Assembly: GCA_033557465.1 (NCBI GenBank)
Contig: CM066033.1
Span: forward strand, 384,469,289-384,533,288
DNA from: Ichthyophis bannanicus
Taxonomy: Eukaryota > Chordata > Amphibia > Gymnophiona > Ichthyophiidae
DNA: 64,000 nucleotides
Reading direction: 5' to 3'
Positions within the stretch are counted from its first letter, which is position 1; each line of letters starts with the position of its first letter. The notes under the pieces were generated by a model that was not told the origin of the DNA, did no database searches, and was given only the letters and a program-made list of their open reading frames with translations. A program made the translations under genes and the position numbers. Positions 30,694 through 41,050 of this stretch are shown piece after piece.

Positions 30694-31190
30694 GTACGTA
30701 AATGGCGTACACGCTCCCTGTTTATCTTTGCTGTTTTAGATGCTGCACGGTAGTTCAGTACTTTGTTCATTTTGTACACTTCTGTGAGTCATTTAATCTG
30801 TTGTATAATGTGGTGTGCAGATATTACACTTAATCCTAAAATTGACTTGATCCAGGAGCACGTGTCTTAAATTGAGCCAAAGTTCTTCATTTAGCTTGTC
30901 TTCTTAAGGATACCTGCCTTTTCCTAGAATTTGTTGGAACAGAGAAGATAAAATAAAAGAACATTTACGTAACCTAGGGCTCGATTTACTAAGACTTTCT
31001 TTCCCATTCTATATCTTTGGAGGTCAGAAAGCTTGGTAAATAAATCCCATTGTAGATTAGAACCAGTTTGCTCACCCTGGCTGGTCTGTGTGTTTCATAC
31101 GGTGTAATATGTACAGGAATCATATCAAGGTGCACTTGGTCTTTATTTTTAATCAAGCTGCATTTGCTTGATAACTTATGCTATCTATAG
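30694..31190. other. Unassigned, with a small MITE at 30977-31048
   Basis: The only structure seen is a 72-bp inverted repeat at 30977-31048: GGGCTCGATTTACTAAG on the left and CTTGGTAAATAAATCCC on the right. It resembles the 'TTTACTAA' MITEs elsewhere in the window. The remainder looks unique, intron-like. Confidence 0.45.
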
Positions 31191-31198
31191 TCTAACTC

Positions 31199-31522
31199 CT
31201 GGTTCTCAACCAGTGTGTTACCAAGAGCTGGGAGGTGCATCACCAAAAATATGATAGACAGCAAGTCCATGCTTTCCCTAGCAACAACCTGCAGGCTGGG
31301 AAAAATGCAAAGTAAAGAGCCAGATACTCAAAGTCCCTATAACCACTCCCTAAATCTGCACCCTTTCCTCCATTGATCACGGTTTCAGCCAGTCTAACTA
31401 TAATAAAATGATTTATGGGCTTTTTTTTTTGTTCAGTCGCAGATTGTAGGGTTTAGTGTGTAACATACATGAATACAGTCTGTCAAGTGTGTCGCAACAG
31501 AAGAAAAGTTGAGAATCACTGA
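31199..31522. mobile_element. hAT-type non-autonomous element, 324 bp
   Basis: The left end is CTGGTTCTCAAC and the right end GTTGAGAATCACTGA, inverse versions of the hAT-Charlie-like CAGTGRTTCTCAA. TCTAACTC lies on both sides (31191-31198 and 31523-31530), a perfect 8-bp target duplication. The interior has no ORF; a run of T at 31421-31430 is the only simple repeat. Confidence 0.8.
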
Positions 31523-31784
31523 TCTAACTCATAGTAGAGACAATAATTGATTCAGGGTCTCGAAGCTTAAAATTGGGTGATGCTGTCAGGTTTATTTATC
31601 TACTTAGATTTTACTGAACTTTCAGTTTGCTGTAATAGCTAAAGCAAGATGTTTGAAACGTTTTAGAAAAGTTTCTGGTTATAAATGGGGACAGAAGCTT
31701 ACATAAACTTTCTACAATCTGGGCTCCAGGAAAATTATGTAATTAAATTGGCCCTCAAGCTGCAGGGCTATGCAGATGTGTCAA

Positions 31785-32025
31785 GGTAGTTATTTGATTT
31801 GGATTTATGATTTTATTTGCTTTTCCGAATCCAAGCTCAAGGCGATTTCCATGTTCAGGTACAGTTGGTAGATATGCACCCTAGATGTCTTATGATGTAC
31901 CTAAAACAATGGAGGATGAAGTGACTTGCCTAAGCTCGCAAAGAGTATTGCTGGAAGAAGCAGAATTTGAAACCCTGATTTGTAGCCTGCTGCCCTGACC
32001 ACTAGGCTAATAAGGCTTTGGCTGT
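31785..32025 (-). repeat. MIR-like SINE, minus strand
   Basis: Tail side first: 'TTTATTTGCTTTTCCGAATCC' at about 31815, then 'GAAGTGACTTGCCTAAGCTCGC', then 'GAATTTGAAACCCTGA' and CCACTAGGCTAATAAGG. This is the same SINE layout as at 7168-7452 (head at the right). It is old and diverged. Confidence 0.6.
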
Positions 32026-33930
32026 GGTCAAACATTTTCATGTAACAAATCACTAGGGCCAGATGGTATTCACTCCAGAGTTGTGCAAGAGCTCAAATTT
32101 GAACTTGCTAACCAGTTACTAGTACTTTGTAGCTGGCTATTTAAAACAGCTACAGTATCTGAGGGTAATGTGGAGAGTAGTCAATTAATGTCAGTTTTTA
32201 ACAAATAGAAAAGTGTGTGTCCTATGCATTGCACAGAGGCTTGTATCTGTGTATGTGAGTGGATGGAGCCGTTAAAAAAAATCAGGGGAATTAAAATAAG
32301 TGGATGGTGTGGTTGAGTGGTGTTGTGGCATGAGTATGCAAATAGATGGAAGGATGATTAGTGGCAGGGGGCTGAGGGAGTGGATGGAGGGTTAGAAGTG
32401 GTGGGAGTGAGTAGGCACATGGGGCATTATAAATGATGAATGAGAACTGAATGAATGGGTGGGTGTAGGAAAGATGCATGCTGGGGTGAGCTAAGTAAGT
32501 GGATCGTGGGGTCAGGGGTGTTAAGTGAGTGAATGGATGAGGGCTATGAGTGGTGGAGAGTTTCTTGCAGTGCTTATTCACTGTCCCTTCACTCTGTGAA
32601 GTGTAAATAAATCTGTGGGTATAGGAGTGATTGAATACTGGAGGGTATGAGTCAGCCCCTTCTCTCTCCCCTATTCACTGCTCCCTTTCTCTATATGTAC
32701 TTCCTTTTGTTAGGCCAGTGAGTTCCAGGCTATCAGTGTTCCGTGACATTAATATTCTTAGCAGCCTCTTCTCTTCTTTGGTAGGTAGGGCCTGGTCTTT
32801 CCATCTGTTACAGCATTCTCATCTGCGGTGGCCTGGAAGAATCCTGCTGGCTTTTTCTTTCTGAGCAATCTGGGCTTATCTGCCAGTGGTACTTGAATGG
32901 TCCTGCAGTCCATCTCTGTGCATAGCTTTGGTTGGGCATGCTCAAAGAAAGTTATGCATACAGACAGATGGACTGACCCTTGTCTCGGTAATTAGTGAAA
33001 CTGGGCTGGTGATCCTGGTTTCAATGCCGGGTAGAATGGTGGTAGTTATTTTAAGCAAGCTTGGAAAGCACACAGTGCATGGCTCATGGAATTCTTTCCA
33101 GCCCCTCTGTGTACATGTATCTGTATAGTGTTTGAGTGGATCTCTGACCTAGAGGGGATTGGTGGTTTGAATAGAGCAGTACCAGAACCAAATGTGGTAA
33201 AATATCAAACCATTAGATGTCACTGTAAGCAGATTTCAAAGGATGGATTGTAAGTTTAACCAGAGAGTGTCACTGTCTCAAGGGAACAGGTATTGCTGTG
33301 CTTTTCCATCATTAGGAAAATGTACACATAGCAACCAATAGCAAAGTACACAGTTCAGCCAGATGATGCCACCTTACATAGCAATCATTAAGAGAGCTGT
33401 GAGGTTTAGTCACTGGGTTTCATAGTAGAATTTACAGCAAGGAAAATGAAATGCACATCTGGATCACTAAGAGCCAGAGATAAGGATGTGGAAGTATTGG
33501 GATGGGGAAAGCATGAAGAACACTACGCAAATAGCTGTGTAAGAGCCAAGCTAAACCCCAAACAATATCTGCTCTTAGTCCCAAACCACTACATACAAAA
33601 ATAGAAATTCTCAATAACAAACTTAATAATCTCTACAGGCAAAATGACCTCAGGATGGCTAATGCCCTACATTTAGTGAGAATCTCACTATAGGGAACGG
33701 CGACGCTCACATCACTGGTCAATAAAGCCTTACACAATATTGAAACACTCATATCAATACCACAAAATTACCACTGGGAAAGACCATTCATCACCTCAAC
33801 ACACATACACATTCACATACATACAAAAGCGTCCTTGTGTATTAAGCTGTACACCTCAGCACGGAATTCCCCTGGAACGGCCTCCAGCTACCTATAAGGA
33901 AGAAGATATAGTCAAAATCTAATAGTCAGC
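32026..33930. other. Unassigned, with degenerate GGATG-type low-complexity DNA
   Basis: At 32280-32560 the plus strand is full of GTGGATGG/GAGTGAATGGATG words without a fixed period. At 33185-33390 a loose motif 'AGATGTCACTGT' recurs three times in altered form. The rest shows no coding or mobile-element signal that I can name. Confidence 0.4.
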
Positions 33931-34500
33931 CATTCCACAGAAGGTCAACAACTACTTATCTTCAATATAAGTCCTCCAGCACTGCAGTTCCAAGTTACTC
34001 CAGCATAATCGCGGCATCCAAACGAAATCAAAAGATTTTCATAAAAACTTCATATGGCAGGGAACTTCTTAACCACCAATTCAATTCGCTCACTCCATTA
34101 CCTGACCCGACAAAAGTTTTCGTTTCGCCAAAATATGGCTTCATCAGGGGTTGCGAATAACGCTATAAAAACTTCACATTCTTAAGCCTCCATTCCCCCG
34201 CCATCTAAAAAAGACAGCGTGTGACACACTGCTTATTAAACACCAACAACCAATCACAACATTACCCAACCCTGACATCACCACACACATTAAAAACCTC
34301 CAATCCATTCATACCACTCAGTGAACAGCTTGAAGCCACATAGCCCCACAACACAGAGTAAGCCAGTAATTAAGGAATACTTGAATCTTCCTAAAGACCT
34401 CAGTAAACCTCAGAAAAACAGAGTCCATTTGATTTTGTCATTTAACCCATTCGGGTATAAAGTATCCAAAACATAAATCCACCGTTTTTTAAATATGCAT
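33931..34500 (-). mobile_element. Penelope-like element 3' end with hammerhead
   Basis: The minus strand at 34490-34425 encodes K-K-R-W-I-Y-V-L-D-T-L-Y-P-N-G-L-N-D-K-I-K-W-T, the C-terminal end of a Penelope ORF (compare the copy ending at 53604). About 270 bases 3' lies an excellent hammerhead motif (34104-34152). Only the 3' end is present. To its right the T-rich unit B starts, on the other strand. Confidence 0.7.
34104..34152 (-). ncRNA. Hammerhead ribozyme motif, near-consensus
   Basis: Minus strand in order: AACCC, CTGATGA (exact core), A, stem II GCCA-TATTT-TGGC, GAAA, stem III with CGAAAA/CTTTTG, TC (cleavage), GGGTC. Stem I forms from ACCC and GGGT. All conserved positions of a hammerhead core are present. 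It is placed in the 3' region of a Penelope remnant, where these ribozymes are known to occur. Confidence 0.8.
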
Positions 34501-34717
34501 CATTTTGAGTGCTTTTTAGTTCATATGGCACACACAGAGGTTATATAGTTATTATTCCCCCTCCCCCCTCTTTCTTTCCCCTTTTTATAATCATTTGTTA
34601 TCTTACACACTAGTTTAGGTACCTTTTTAAGTTTTGTAAAAGTCTCTCTTTATATTGTATAGTTAATATTTTCAAATTCTTGACTATATATTACCTCCTT
34701 TTAAATCTTTTGCCTCG

Positions 34718-34989
34718 GGGAGCGTCTTCTTCTCTGCTGCCTGTCTCCGTGGAGCCTGAGAGAGCCGGTGCAGAGCTTACCGGCGTGTGCAGGACAGCCC
34801 CAGCTGACGTCATTCTCTGCCCCCGATAAAGCTCTGGCTGAGTAAACTGCTGTGGGAGCGTCTTCTTCTCTGCTTCCTGTCTCCGTGGAGCCTGAGAGAG
34901 CCGGTGCAGAGCTTACCGGCGTGTGCAGGACAGCCCCAGCTGACGTCATTCTCTGCCCCCGATAAAGATCTGGCTGTTGGGCTACGGCG
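34718..34989 (+). promoter_or_regulatory. Two tandem 136-bp 5' monomers with CRE sites
   Basis: Monomer 1 starts at 34718 and monomer 2 at 34854, both GGGAGCGTCTTCTTCTCTGC; they differ at only a few positions for most of their length. Each contains CAGCTGACGTCATTC, with the perfect cAMP-response element TGACGTCA. Tandem 5' monomers acting as promoters are known from mouse L1. This is the likely Pol II promoter of the half-L1. Confidence 0.75.
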
Positions 34990-35103
34990 TTCTGCCGTCG
35001 GCGTTCTGGGGCTTGCTCCTAAGGGGCGGGTCCAAAGGGGCAAGGCACGCCCCTTGTGAGCCCCTTAGGAGCACATTTGGAGCTGTTTCCTGATTGAGAG
35101 GTG

Positions 35104-36207
35104 ATGCCAGGCGGAAAGCGGAAAAAGAAAACACCCCAGGAATCAACGCAGAAGGGGACGCTGGACAAACATGTGGTATCCACCCCACGCTTGAAAGTCT
35201 CAGGTACTGATCTCCCACCACCCCTTACCAACGGTGCAAGTTTGAGCTCTGTGGAGAGAACTCCTCCTCTTCCCCCTGGTTTTTTAGAGGTCTCTTCTGA
35301 GTATCAGAGCATAGTTTGCTCTTCAAAGGACAATGTGCTCCCCAGTGTTGTTACCTGGAAGGAACCGTTTGTCCCTATCTCAGATCCCCAAGCCACCACA
35401 GTTTCATTGTTAGATGTGTGGAAGGTTGTATCTCGTACTGAGCAGGTTTTAGTTGATATTATTCCTTCATTATGTCAATTTACTAAAGACACAGTTGAAA
35501 AATTTCAAGTGCTAGATTCTCAGGTTAGTGCTATGAGTTCTGTGGTTTCAAACACAGTTACCCAAGTTAAATTATGCACTGATTTCCATTCTGCCCATTC
35601 AAAGGAGAGTAGTATAATCCATCAGAAACTCGAGAATCTGGAAAACTTATCACGTATAAAAAATATAAGAATATTAAATTTTCCTCTTTGTTCACTGTTG
35701 TCCCCTCTGATTTTATTTCGCAAGTATCTCAAGGACGTTCTCCTCCTCCCTCAGGCTGAATCCATTATTATTACTAAGTGTTACTATTTATTTGGAAAAA
35801 GCTTTTCACCTGGGGTGACTGAGGGTGGTGACGCCCCTGCGATACCTGAGAACTTCGATTTAACTGCTTTCCTAGAAGATACACGTGATGATATTTCTTC
35901 TAGAGCAACGTTACTTGTGACTTTAGCTTCAGAGGAGGATAAATCTGTTATTTTTAAAGCTTATTTTAGAAAGAAGGAAGTAAAGTTTTGTGGAGATTCT
36001 GTTTCTATTTTCCCTGACGTATCTCGCACCACTCAAGAACGTAGGAAGGCTTTTCTTGTATTAAAAGCAAGGGTTCTCGCCCTTGGAGCATCGTTCTTTT
36101 TAAGATATCCTTGTAAATGCTGTGTTACTCTAGGATATGATAAATTTGTGTTTTGTGCAGCTGTTGAATTGGAAAAGTGGATTTGGGCTAGGGAAAAGAA
36201 GCCTTGA
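35104..36207 (+). CDS. L1-type ORF1 protein, intact, 367 aa
   Basis: RNA-binding, chaperone-type ORF1p of an L1-group element, expected in cytoplasmic RNPs. The ATG at 35104 follows the promoter monomers and opens with a basic stretch (P-G-G-K-R-K-K-K). Residues 1-90 are Pro/Ser-rich, 100-180 look coiled-coil-prone, then L-E-N-L-E-N-L-S-R-I-K-N-I-R-I-L-N-F-P (about 175-195) marks the start of the RRM. F-P-D-V-S-R-T-T-Q-E-R-R-K-A-F (about 300-315) and F-L-R-Y-P-C-K-C-C belong to the C-terminal domain. No stop or frameshift is present. The ORF stands alone: A-rich tail begins about 300 bases after its stop. Confidence 0.85.
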   Translation: MPGGKRKKKTPQESTQKGTLDKHVVSTPRLKVSGTDLPPPLTNGASLSSVERTPPLPPGFLEVSSEYQSIVCSSKDNVLPSVVTWKEPFVPISDPQATTVSLLDVWKVVSRTEQVLVDIIPSLCQFTKDTVEKFQVLDSQVSAMSSVVSNTVTQVKLCTDFHSAHSKESSIIHQKLENLENLSRIKNIRILNFPLCSLLSPLILFRKYLKDVLLLPQAESIIITKCYYLFGKSFSPGVTEGGDAPAIPENFDLTAFLEDTRDDISSRATLLVTLASEEDKSVIFKAYFRKKEVKFCGDSVSIFPDVSRTTQERRKAFLVLKARVLALGASFFLRYPCKCCVTLGYDKFVFCAAVELEKWIWAREKKP

Positions 36208-37802
36208 TGTTACTTTTTTCTATTTTCATATGAATATGTTATTATAAATGGGGGTTTTTGGGGGGGGGGGTAATTTTGTTTGAACAGGCTTACTGTAGGC
36301 CAAGGTTTTGAAAGTTTTCTACCTTGGCTTTGGTTATTTTGTGTATCATTGTTGCTTTTTTTTCTATTTGAAGAAGCTCCCCGTGACGTGGACTATTAAG
36401 CTTGAGAGTGATTAATTCTTTGAAGAGTTGTTTCTTTGTGTTGCTCTGTGCTGTATTTCTTTGTACTGTAATGTTTACTGTATATTGAAAAATTCTTTAA
36501 ATAAATAATTAAAAAAAAAAATTAAAAAAAATCTTTTGCCTCATGCAGCTCTGTGCTCAGTGTTCACATTCTTTGCTTGTCAATCCTTTGACTCCGCCCA
36601 CTTCCCGCCTTTGAAGGCGCATGGGTGGGCGTTTTTTCATTGATTGCTGTTGACAGTTCTAAGCGCTGACTGTAGCAGAGAAGGTAATTTTGCAGTTAAT
36701 ATTCTATGCCATTTTATATATTTTTAACTAGCTTGTCCTTGTCTTCGGTTTTTTATCTCTGCAAGGAACATTAGCTTCATTTTTGAAACATTTAGACACA
36801 TTCCGCTTCAGCAATCCCTTTCTGTGTGCGAGCCTACCCTCTCTGTATTTCATTGTATTGCCGTTCTTTAAACTCTTCTTGTATGAGCCGTGCCCTTCAT
36901 TTTCTGTATGCTGCGCTTGAATTTACAATTCCTTTATAATTCGATTTACACAGTTATTTAATTGTGTTATTACTTTGAAGGCTGATAGATTGCGGTTCTA
37001 TAAGTCTTTTTGTGTGAGCCGTGCTTTTCAGGATTGCATGTCACTTTTGATAACTCAAGAGCAGATGGGCTCCGCTTTTAAACTGATTTTCTTATGTGAG
37101 CCGTTTTTCAAGTTTGTTTTCTAACTCATATAGTTTTTTAATAGTAGTAAAGCATATTTATGGGCACGTTCTTATGCACTATTTAATCATTGTTATTTGA
37201 GAACCTATTTTGTTCCAGCATCCTTTTGGCATGCACAGATGTCAATGAATGATAACAATTTTTAAATCAGTTCTGTTTTAGGTTTTAAACGTTTTTATAT
37301 GCCATGTTTTATTTGACTTCCCATTATCCCCCTATCGCTGACTCACTCCTGCTCTCCCTTCTTTTCGTACATAGAATGGTGTTCTGCTTGAGAGCTTTTT
37401 TAAATTTCAATGGTTTCACTTTTACCTGTTTTACTGTATATATGTTTTTTAAGTAAATTTTCACTAATTATCTTATTTATGTCTCTCTCAGTGTTTATAG
37501 ATTTATAGTAATTTCATACAGCACGGTATATGACCATTGGCTTAATGGTCTTTCACAAGAGGTATTTATGTTTTTATATGCTATTTTCTTTTTTGGATAG
37601 ACTCGTTTTGTCCTCTATTTTAAAAATGATGTATTTTTTTATCTTAATGTATTATCTTATTTGTCAATATTTATTATGATTGTCTATTTATGGATTTTTT
37701 ATTGTTTTAACAATCAAAACAATATGCTGCTAGTTGCTCTGTTTTTTTATGTCTTTTATTGTTTATGTGTTTATGTTTATAATTTCAGTCTTATGCCATT
37801 TT

Positions 37803-37844
37803 AACCCCTGACGAAGTGTTGCGAAACATGGCCTGTGTCGGGTT
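37803..37844 (+). ncRNA. Hammerhead-ribozyme-like motif (unit B)
   Basis: AACCC, CTGACGA (core fits CUGANGA), A, weak stem II GTGTTGC, GAAA, stem III CA(TGGCCTG)TG, TC, GGGTT. AACCC and GGGTT pair as stem I. Stem II is poor, so activity is doubtful, but order and spacing are those of units A and C. AATAAAG follows within about 10-15 bases. Confidence 0.55.
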
Positions 37845-37889
37845 GGCATTGTTCAATAAAGTTCTGGTTTTCCACTATACCACGCCTTT

Positions 37890-38375
37890 GGACTGGTTTA
37901 TAAACAGGATGGAGTCAGTACAGAGGGTGGCTACTAAAATGGTTAGTGGTCTTCATTATAAAGCATATGAGGACAGACTTAAGGATCTTAATATGTACAC
38001 CTTAGAGGAAAGGCGGGATAGAGGTGATATGATTGAGATGTTTAAATACCTCCATGGCATAAATGTACAGGGGGAGAGCCTCTTTCAATTGAAAGCAAAT
38101 TCTGCTACGAGGGGACATGGGATGAGAATGAAGGGGAATAGATTCAGGAGTGATATGCGGAAATATTTCTTTACGGAAAGAGTGGTAGATCAGTGGAATA
38201 GTCTCCCAGAGGAGGTGGTAGAGACGAGGACAGTATCTGAATTCAAAAAAGCATGGGATAAACACAGAGGATCTCTAAAGGAAAAATGGGGACTATTGTA
38301 GTTGTTGATATGGAAGGTTAGACTAGATAGGCCATGTGGTCTTTTTCTGTCGTCATATTTCTATGTTTCTACAAT
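37890..38375 (+). mobile_element. CR1-group LINE C-terminus and 3' UTR, plus strand
   Basis: The frame to 38301 is open: M-E-S-V-Q-R-V-A-T-K-M-V, Y-E-D-R-L-K-D-L-N-M-Y-T-L-E-E-R-R, R-K-Y-F-F-T-E-R-V-V-D-Q-W-N-S-L-P-E-E-V-V. These are CR1-type C-terminal blocks. The 3' UTR has 'GACTAGATAGGCCATGTGGTC' and ends TTTCTATGTTTCTA, a CR1-like terminus. It is 5'-truncated before the RT and abuts the T-rich unit B. Confidence 0.8.
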
Positions 38376-38483
38376 AAACGTGATCAATATTAAAGCCTCT
38401 GTATATTCAAAAACAGTATTTGAGAGATGTAGGTCCTCCATGTTAACAAAATAATCACAATAATCAGGCCAAACCCCCCCCCC

Positions 38484-39030
38484 CCCAAAAAAAGAATATC
38501 TTGGCTATATATGCACATCTCGTACTGAATTACCTCAATTACTACCCAGCAGGGTGGTTCCCATCAGGCAGATTGAAGTTTTTCTATCTTTAATATTAAC
38601 CCCTTCACGGGCCACAATTAGTGGCAACAATTGAGAGGGATATATAAACACACAATCTTTACCCAGAAATTTAATACAACATTTACAAGGATACTTAAAA
38701 AGAAAGACCATTTCCAAAGACAAAGCCCTCGGCTTTAACTGTAGGAAAGCCCTTCAAATTTGCTGGGTCTTAGGAGAAAAATCAGGAAAAACATTTATTG
38801 CATGTCCATGAAAGGGTGTCAGCCTCTCCTTTAAAGAAAGCTGAAAAAACACTACTTATCTAGAGAACCTCAAAAGATCGCCTCCACAGTACTCCTGTTG
38901 GCAGACTCCTCTATTGAGGACTTCAGAAGAGCTGTTAAATCACCTTCACGAGGAAGGATCAAGCTACTCCCTGTAATGTTCTTAACAGCGGACAAAATAT
39001 AATGCACACTTAGAATTTCAGGGAGTTTGT
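38484..39030 (-). pseudogene. L1-type ORF1 fragment of the half-L1 family (copy 3)
   Basis: On the minus strand: I-L-P-R-E-G-D-L-T-A-L-L (about 38940), F-H-G-H-A-I-N-V-F-P-D-F-S (about 38800), then L-F-K-Y-P-C-K-C-C-I-K-F near 38685. These match the RRM/C-terminal blocks of the intact ORF1 at 35104-36207, including Y-P-C-K-C-C. Several frame breaks. Neither end of an element is visible. A C run at 38470-38484 marks its left side. Confidence 0.65.
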
Positions 39031-39154
39031 CCACTTCATTAGGTTTGTTTTTATAAAATCATGAGTGAGGGTTAAATAGCGAATGGTTGTTTTTAATAGC
39101 TTCATGGACTGTCCAGTTTTAAATAAAAACCAACAAATTGAAAACAAAACTGTA

Positions 39155-39420
39155 GAAAGCTTCTTTTTACAGAGTGCATAATTGAGCTGTGGAATTTGTT
39201 GCTGAAGGATGTGGTCAAGGATACTAACATAGCAAGGCCCAAAAGAGGTTTGGACAAATTCCTGGAGGAAAAGTCCATAAGATATTAGCCAAATAGAATT
39301 GGGGAATGAGCTACGTGATCGAGGATCTGCTTTTTGGAATTTGCTGGGTACTGGTGACCCAGACTGGGTGCTGTTCTCAGCTCTTGCTCTGAATTATGAA
39401 AGGAGTGATAAAGTTCATAC
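39155..39420 (+). mobile_element. CR1 LINE 3' end, plus strand
   Basis: It reads W-N-L-L-L-K-D-V-V-K-D then R-G-L-D-K-F-L-E-E-K, followed by the 3' UTR words 'TTTGCTGGGTACTGGTGACCC' and 'CTGGGTGCTGTTCTCAG'. It is old and 5'-truncated. Confidence 0.7.
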
Positions 39421-40460
39421 TGACTGCCCGTTACTCAGAATATAAAGGTGACCACCCTTAGCCTTGGCACTAGGGCTAATTAGAAGGGTAGTGATTAGTG
39501 CCAACATCACTGCATGTAGTGTAGGAAGAGACTATGATGAATCTGTTCCTGGACTCGCTGCAGCAGGAAGAACACAGAAATTTAATGGAAAATGTTTAAG
39601 AACGCCAAATACAGCAGGCACCTGAAGATATAAAAAAAGGAGATAATGTACTTCTTTCCACAATTCCTAGTAGATTTAATATATTGTTTATAGGATGAAC
39701 AGCTAGATTCTCCTTTCGTTGCATATAAAATACATTTATACGTTTAATGGACTTGGCACTTGGGCTTGTAAATTCACATAAGCCAGGGCTTGATAAATAG
39801 TTTTTGTACTTTGGGATCCAGCTGGTTAGATGTCTTTTGCCACTCTCTCCTCTCCATCATCATCTCTGCCAAAGGTTTTAGGGGGAGGAAGTAAAAGTAT
39901 CTCCTCTGATGTCTGCCATCAGACATCAGATTTGGGAGCGGGAAAGGAATATGAAAAAAGAACACTCTGATAGAAGCTAAGTACTTTTTGAAATTGAGCA
40001 TTGGATTTTTTGAAGAGTGAATATAATTCCACCTGCGTTTATGAACACTGGATATATTTCGTTTAAGGTCATTGATGCGAATAAGCACTGAATGAGGACA
40101 TATTGTGAGTCCATGTATAAGTGCTAAAGAGTTCTGAAACCTTTAACGATATGAGTAATTAATGGTGTAGTAACTATGAGATGTAACCTTAAATGAAATT
40201 GAGGTTCCATATTGATGATATTGAGCGTGTCAGCCCATTGTTTATGAGTACTAACGAGTAATCTCTCAGAGAAAGACTACAGATAGTTGTTTCTGTGGGG
40301 AGGCATACCAGGAGTATAGGAAACATTTTGTAGAACACAAAATCCCTGGCATCAGGGTCCAATTTCCAGGCACCATGGCACTTGGAATTTAAGTCCTGAT
40401 GTATGCATTTGTATTGTATCTAGTAACCATCCTTCAAGAGACTTAAGGAGGTAAGCCATA
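39421..40460. other. Unassigned
   Basis: No protein motif, repeat end or palindrome recognised in about 1 kb. A minus-strand frame at 40088-39774 has no recognisable family. Confidence 0.3.
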
Positions 40461-40468
40461 TTATAGAG

Positions 40469-40658
40469 CAGTGGTTCTCAACCCAGTCCTCGTGACACAC
40501 CTAGCAGTCTGGTTTTCAGGATAACCACCATGAATATGCATATGAGAAATTTGCACACAATGGTGACAGTGCATGCAGATCTCTCTCATGCATATTCATT
40601 ATGGTTAACCTGTAAACCAGACTGGCTAGGTGTGTCCCAAGTACTGGGTTGAGAACTG
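40469..40658. mobile_element. hAT-type MITE, 190 bp
   Basis: The left end is CAGTGGTTCTCAACCC and the right end GGGTTGAGAACTG (inverse, slightly shortened). Flanks TTATAGAG (40461-40468) and TTAGAGAG (40659-40666) form an 8-bp duplication with one mismatch. Its arms pair across ATGAATATGCATATGAGA / TCTCATGCATATTCATTA. It is the better-preserved relative of 3271-3463. Confidence 0.75.
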
Positions 40659-40813
40659 TTAGAGAGTTCACAGTTAGGAAGCCTACTGCCCCCTTTTGAC
40701 CATTAACTTCTAAAATGGTAGGTGTGATCCTTTGTTCCAAATTTGTATGTGGGATAAAGACTATTAAATTAAGATTTCTTCCCAATAATATCTGAAAAAG
40801 CATGTTTAATAAC

Positions 40814-41050
40814 TGGGGGGGGGGGGGGGAGGAGAGCGCTCAAAAGAGGTTTGGGCAAGATCTGGAGTAAAACGTCTGTAAGACATTTATTCAGGTAAAC
40901 GTGGCCAGCCATCACTTATTCCCAGGAATGAGCTATGAGAAATAAATCTGCTTTGGGCATGTGCCAGATACTTGTGACCCGGACTGGCTATTCTCAGCAA
41001 CAGGATGTTGGGTTTGATGGACATTAGTTTGACTTGACATGGTTTTTATT
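40814..41050 (+). mobile_element. CR1 LINE 3' end preceded by a G run
   Basis: A run of about 15 G at 40816-40830 precedes 'CAAAAGAGGTTTGGGCAAGA', and the 3' UTR follows with 'CTTGTGACCCGGACTGGC' and 'GGATGTTGGGTTTGATGGAC'. It has only the last part of the CR1 coding region. Confidence 0.7.

Larger units (their letters stand above)
34717..36528 (+). mobile_element. Half-L1 (ORF1-only) retrotransposon, copy 2, structurally complete
   Basis: A 1.8-kb element flanked by the 14-bp duplication AAATCTTTTGCCTC (34703-34716 and 36529-36542). It has two 136-bp promoter-like monomers, an intact ORF1, a 300-bp 3' UTR and an A-rich tail (AATTAAAAAAAAAAATTAAA). There is no ORF2, endonuclease or RT. With an open ORF1 and perfect flanking repeats it appears fairly young. 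It would need endonuclease/RT from an L1 such as the one at 50944-60878. The organisation equals mammalian HAL1, which is thought to have arisen independently. Confidence 0.85.
34501..37890 (+). mobile_element. T-rich non-coding unit B, split by a half-L1
   Basis: T-rich plus-strand DNA at 34501-34716 continues at 36543-37890 once the half-L1 and one copy of its target duplication are taken out. It has no coding frame and ends with a hammerhead-like motif (37803-37844) and TTCAATAAAGTTCTGGTTTTC at about 37851. CR1 sequence begins near 37890. The architecture equals that of units A and C. Confidence 0.5.

Noticed and set aside
34718..34989. Solo LTR pair or segmental duplication
   Set aside because: The two 136-bp copies are adjacent, in the same orientation and directly inside the half-L1 target duplication, as for L1 promoter monomers.
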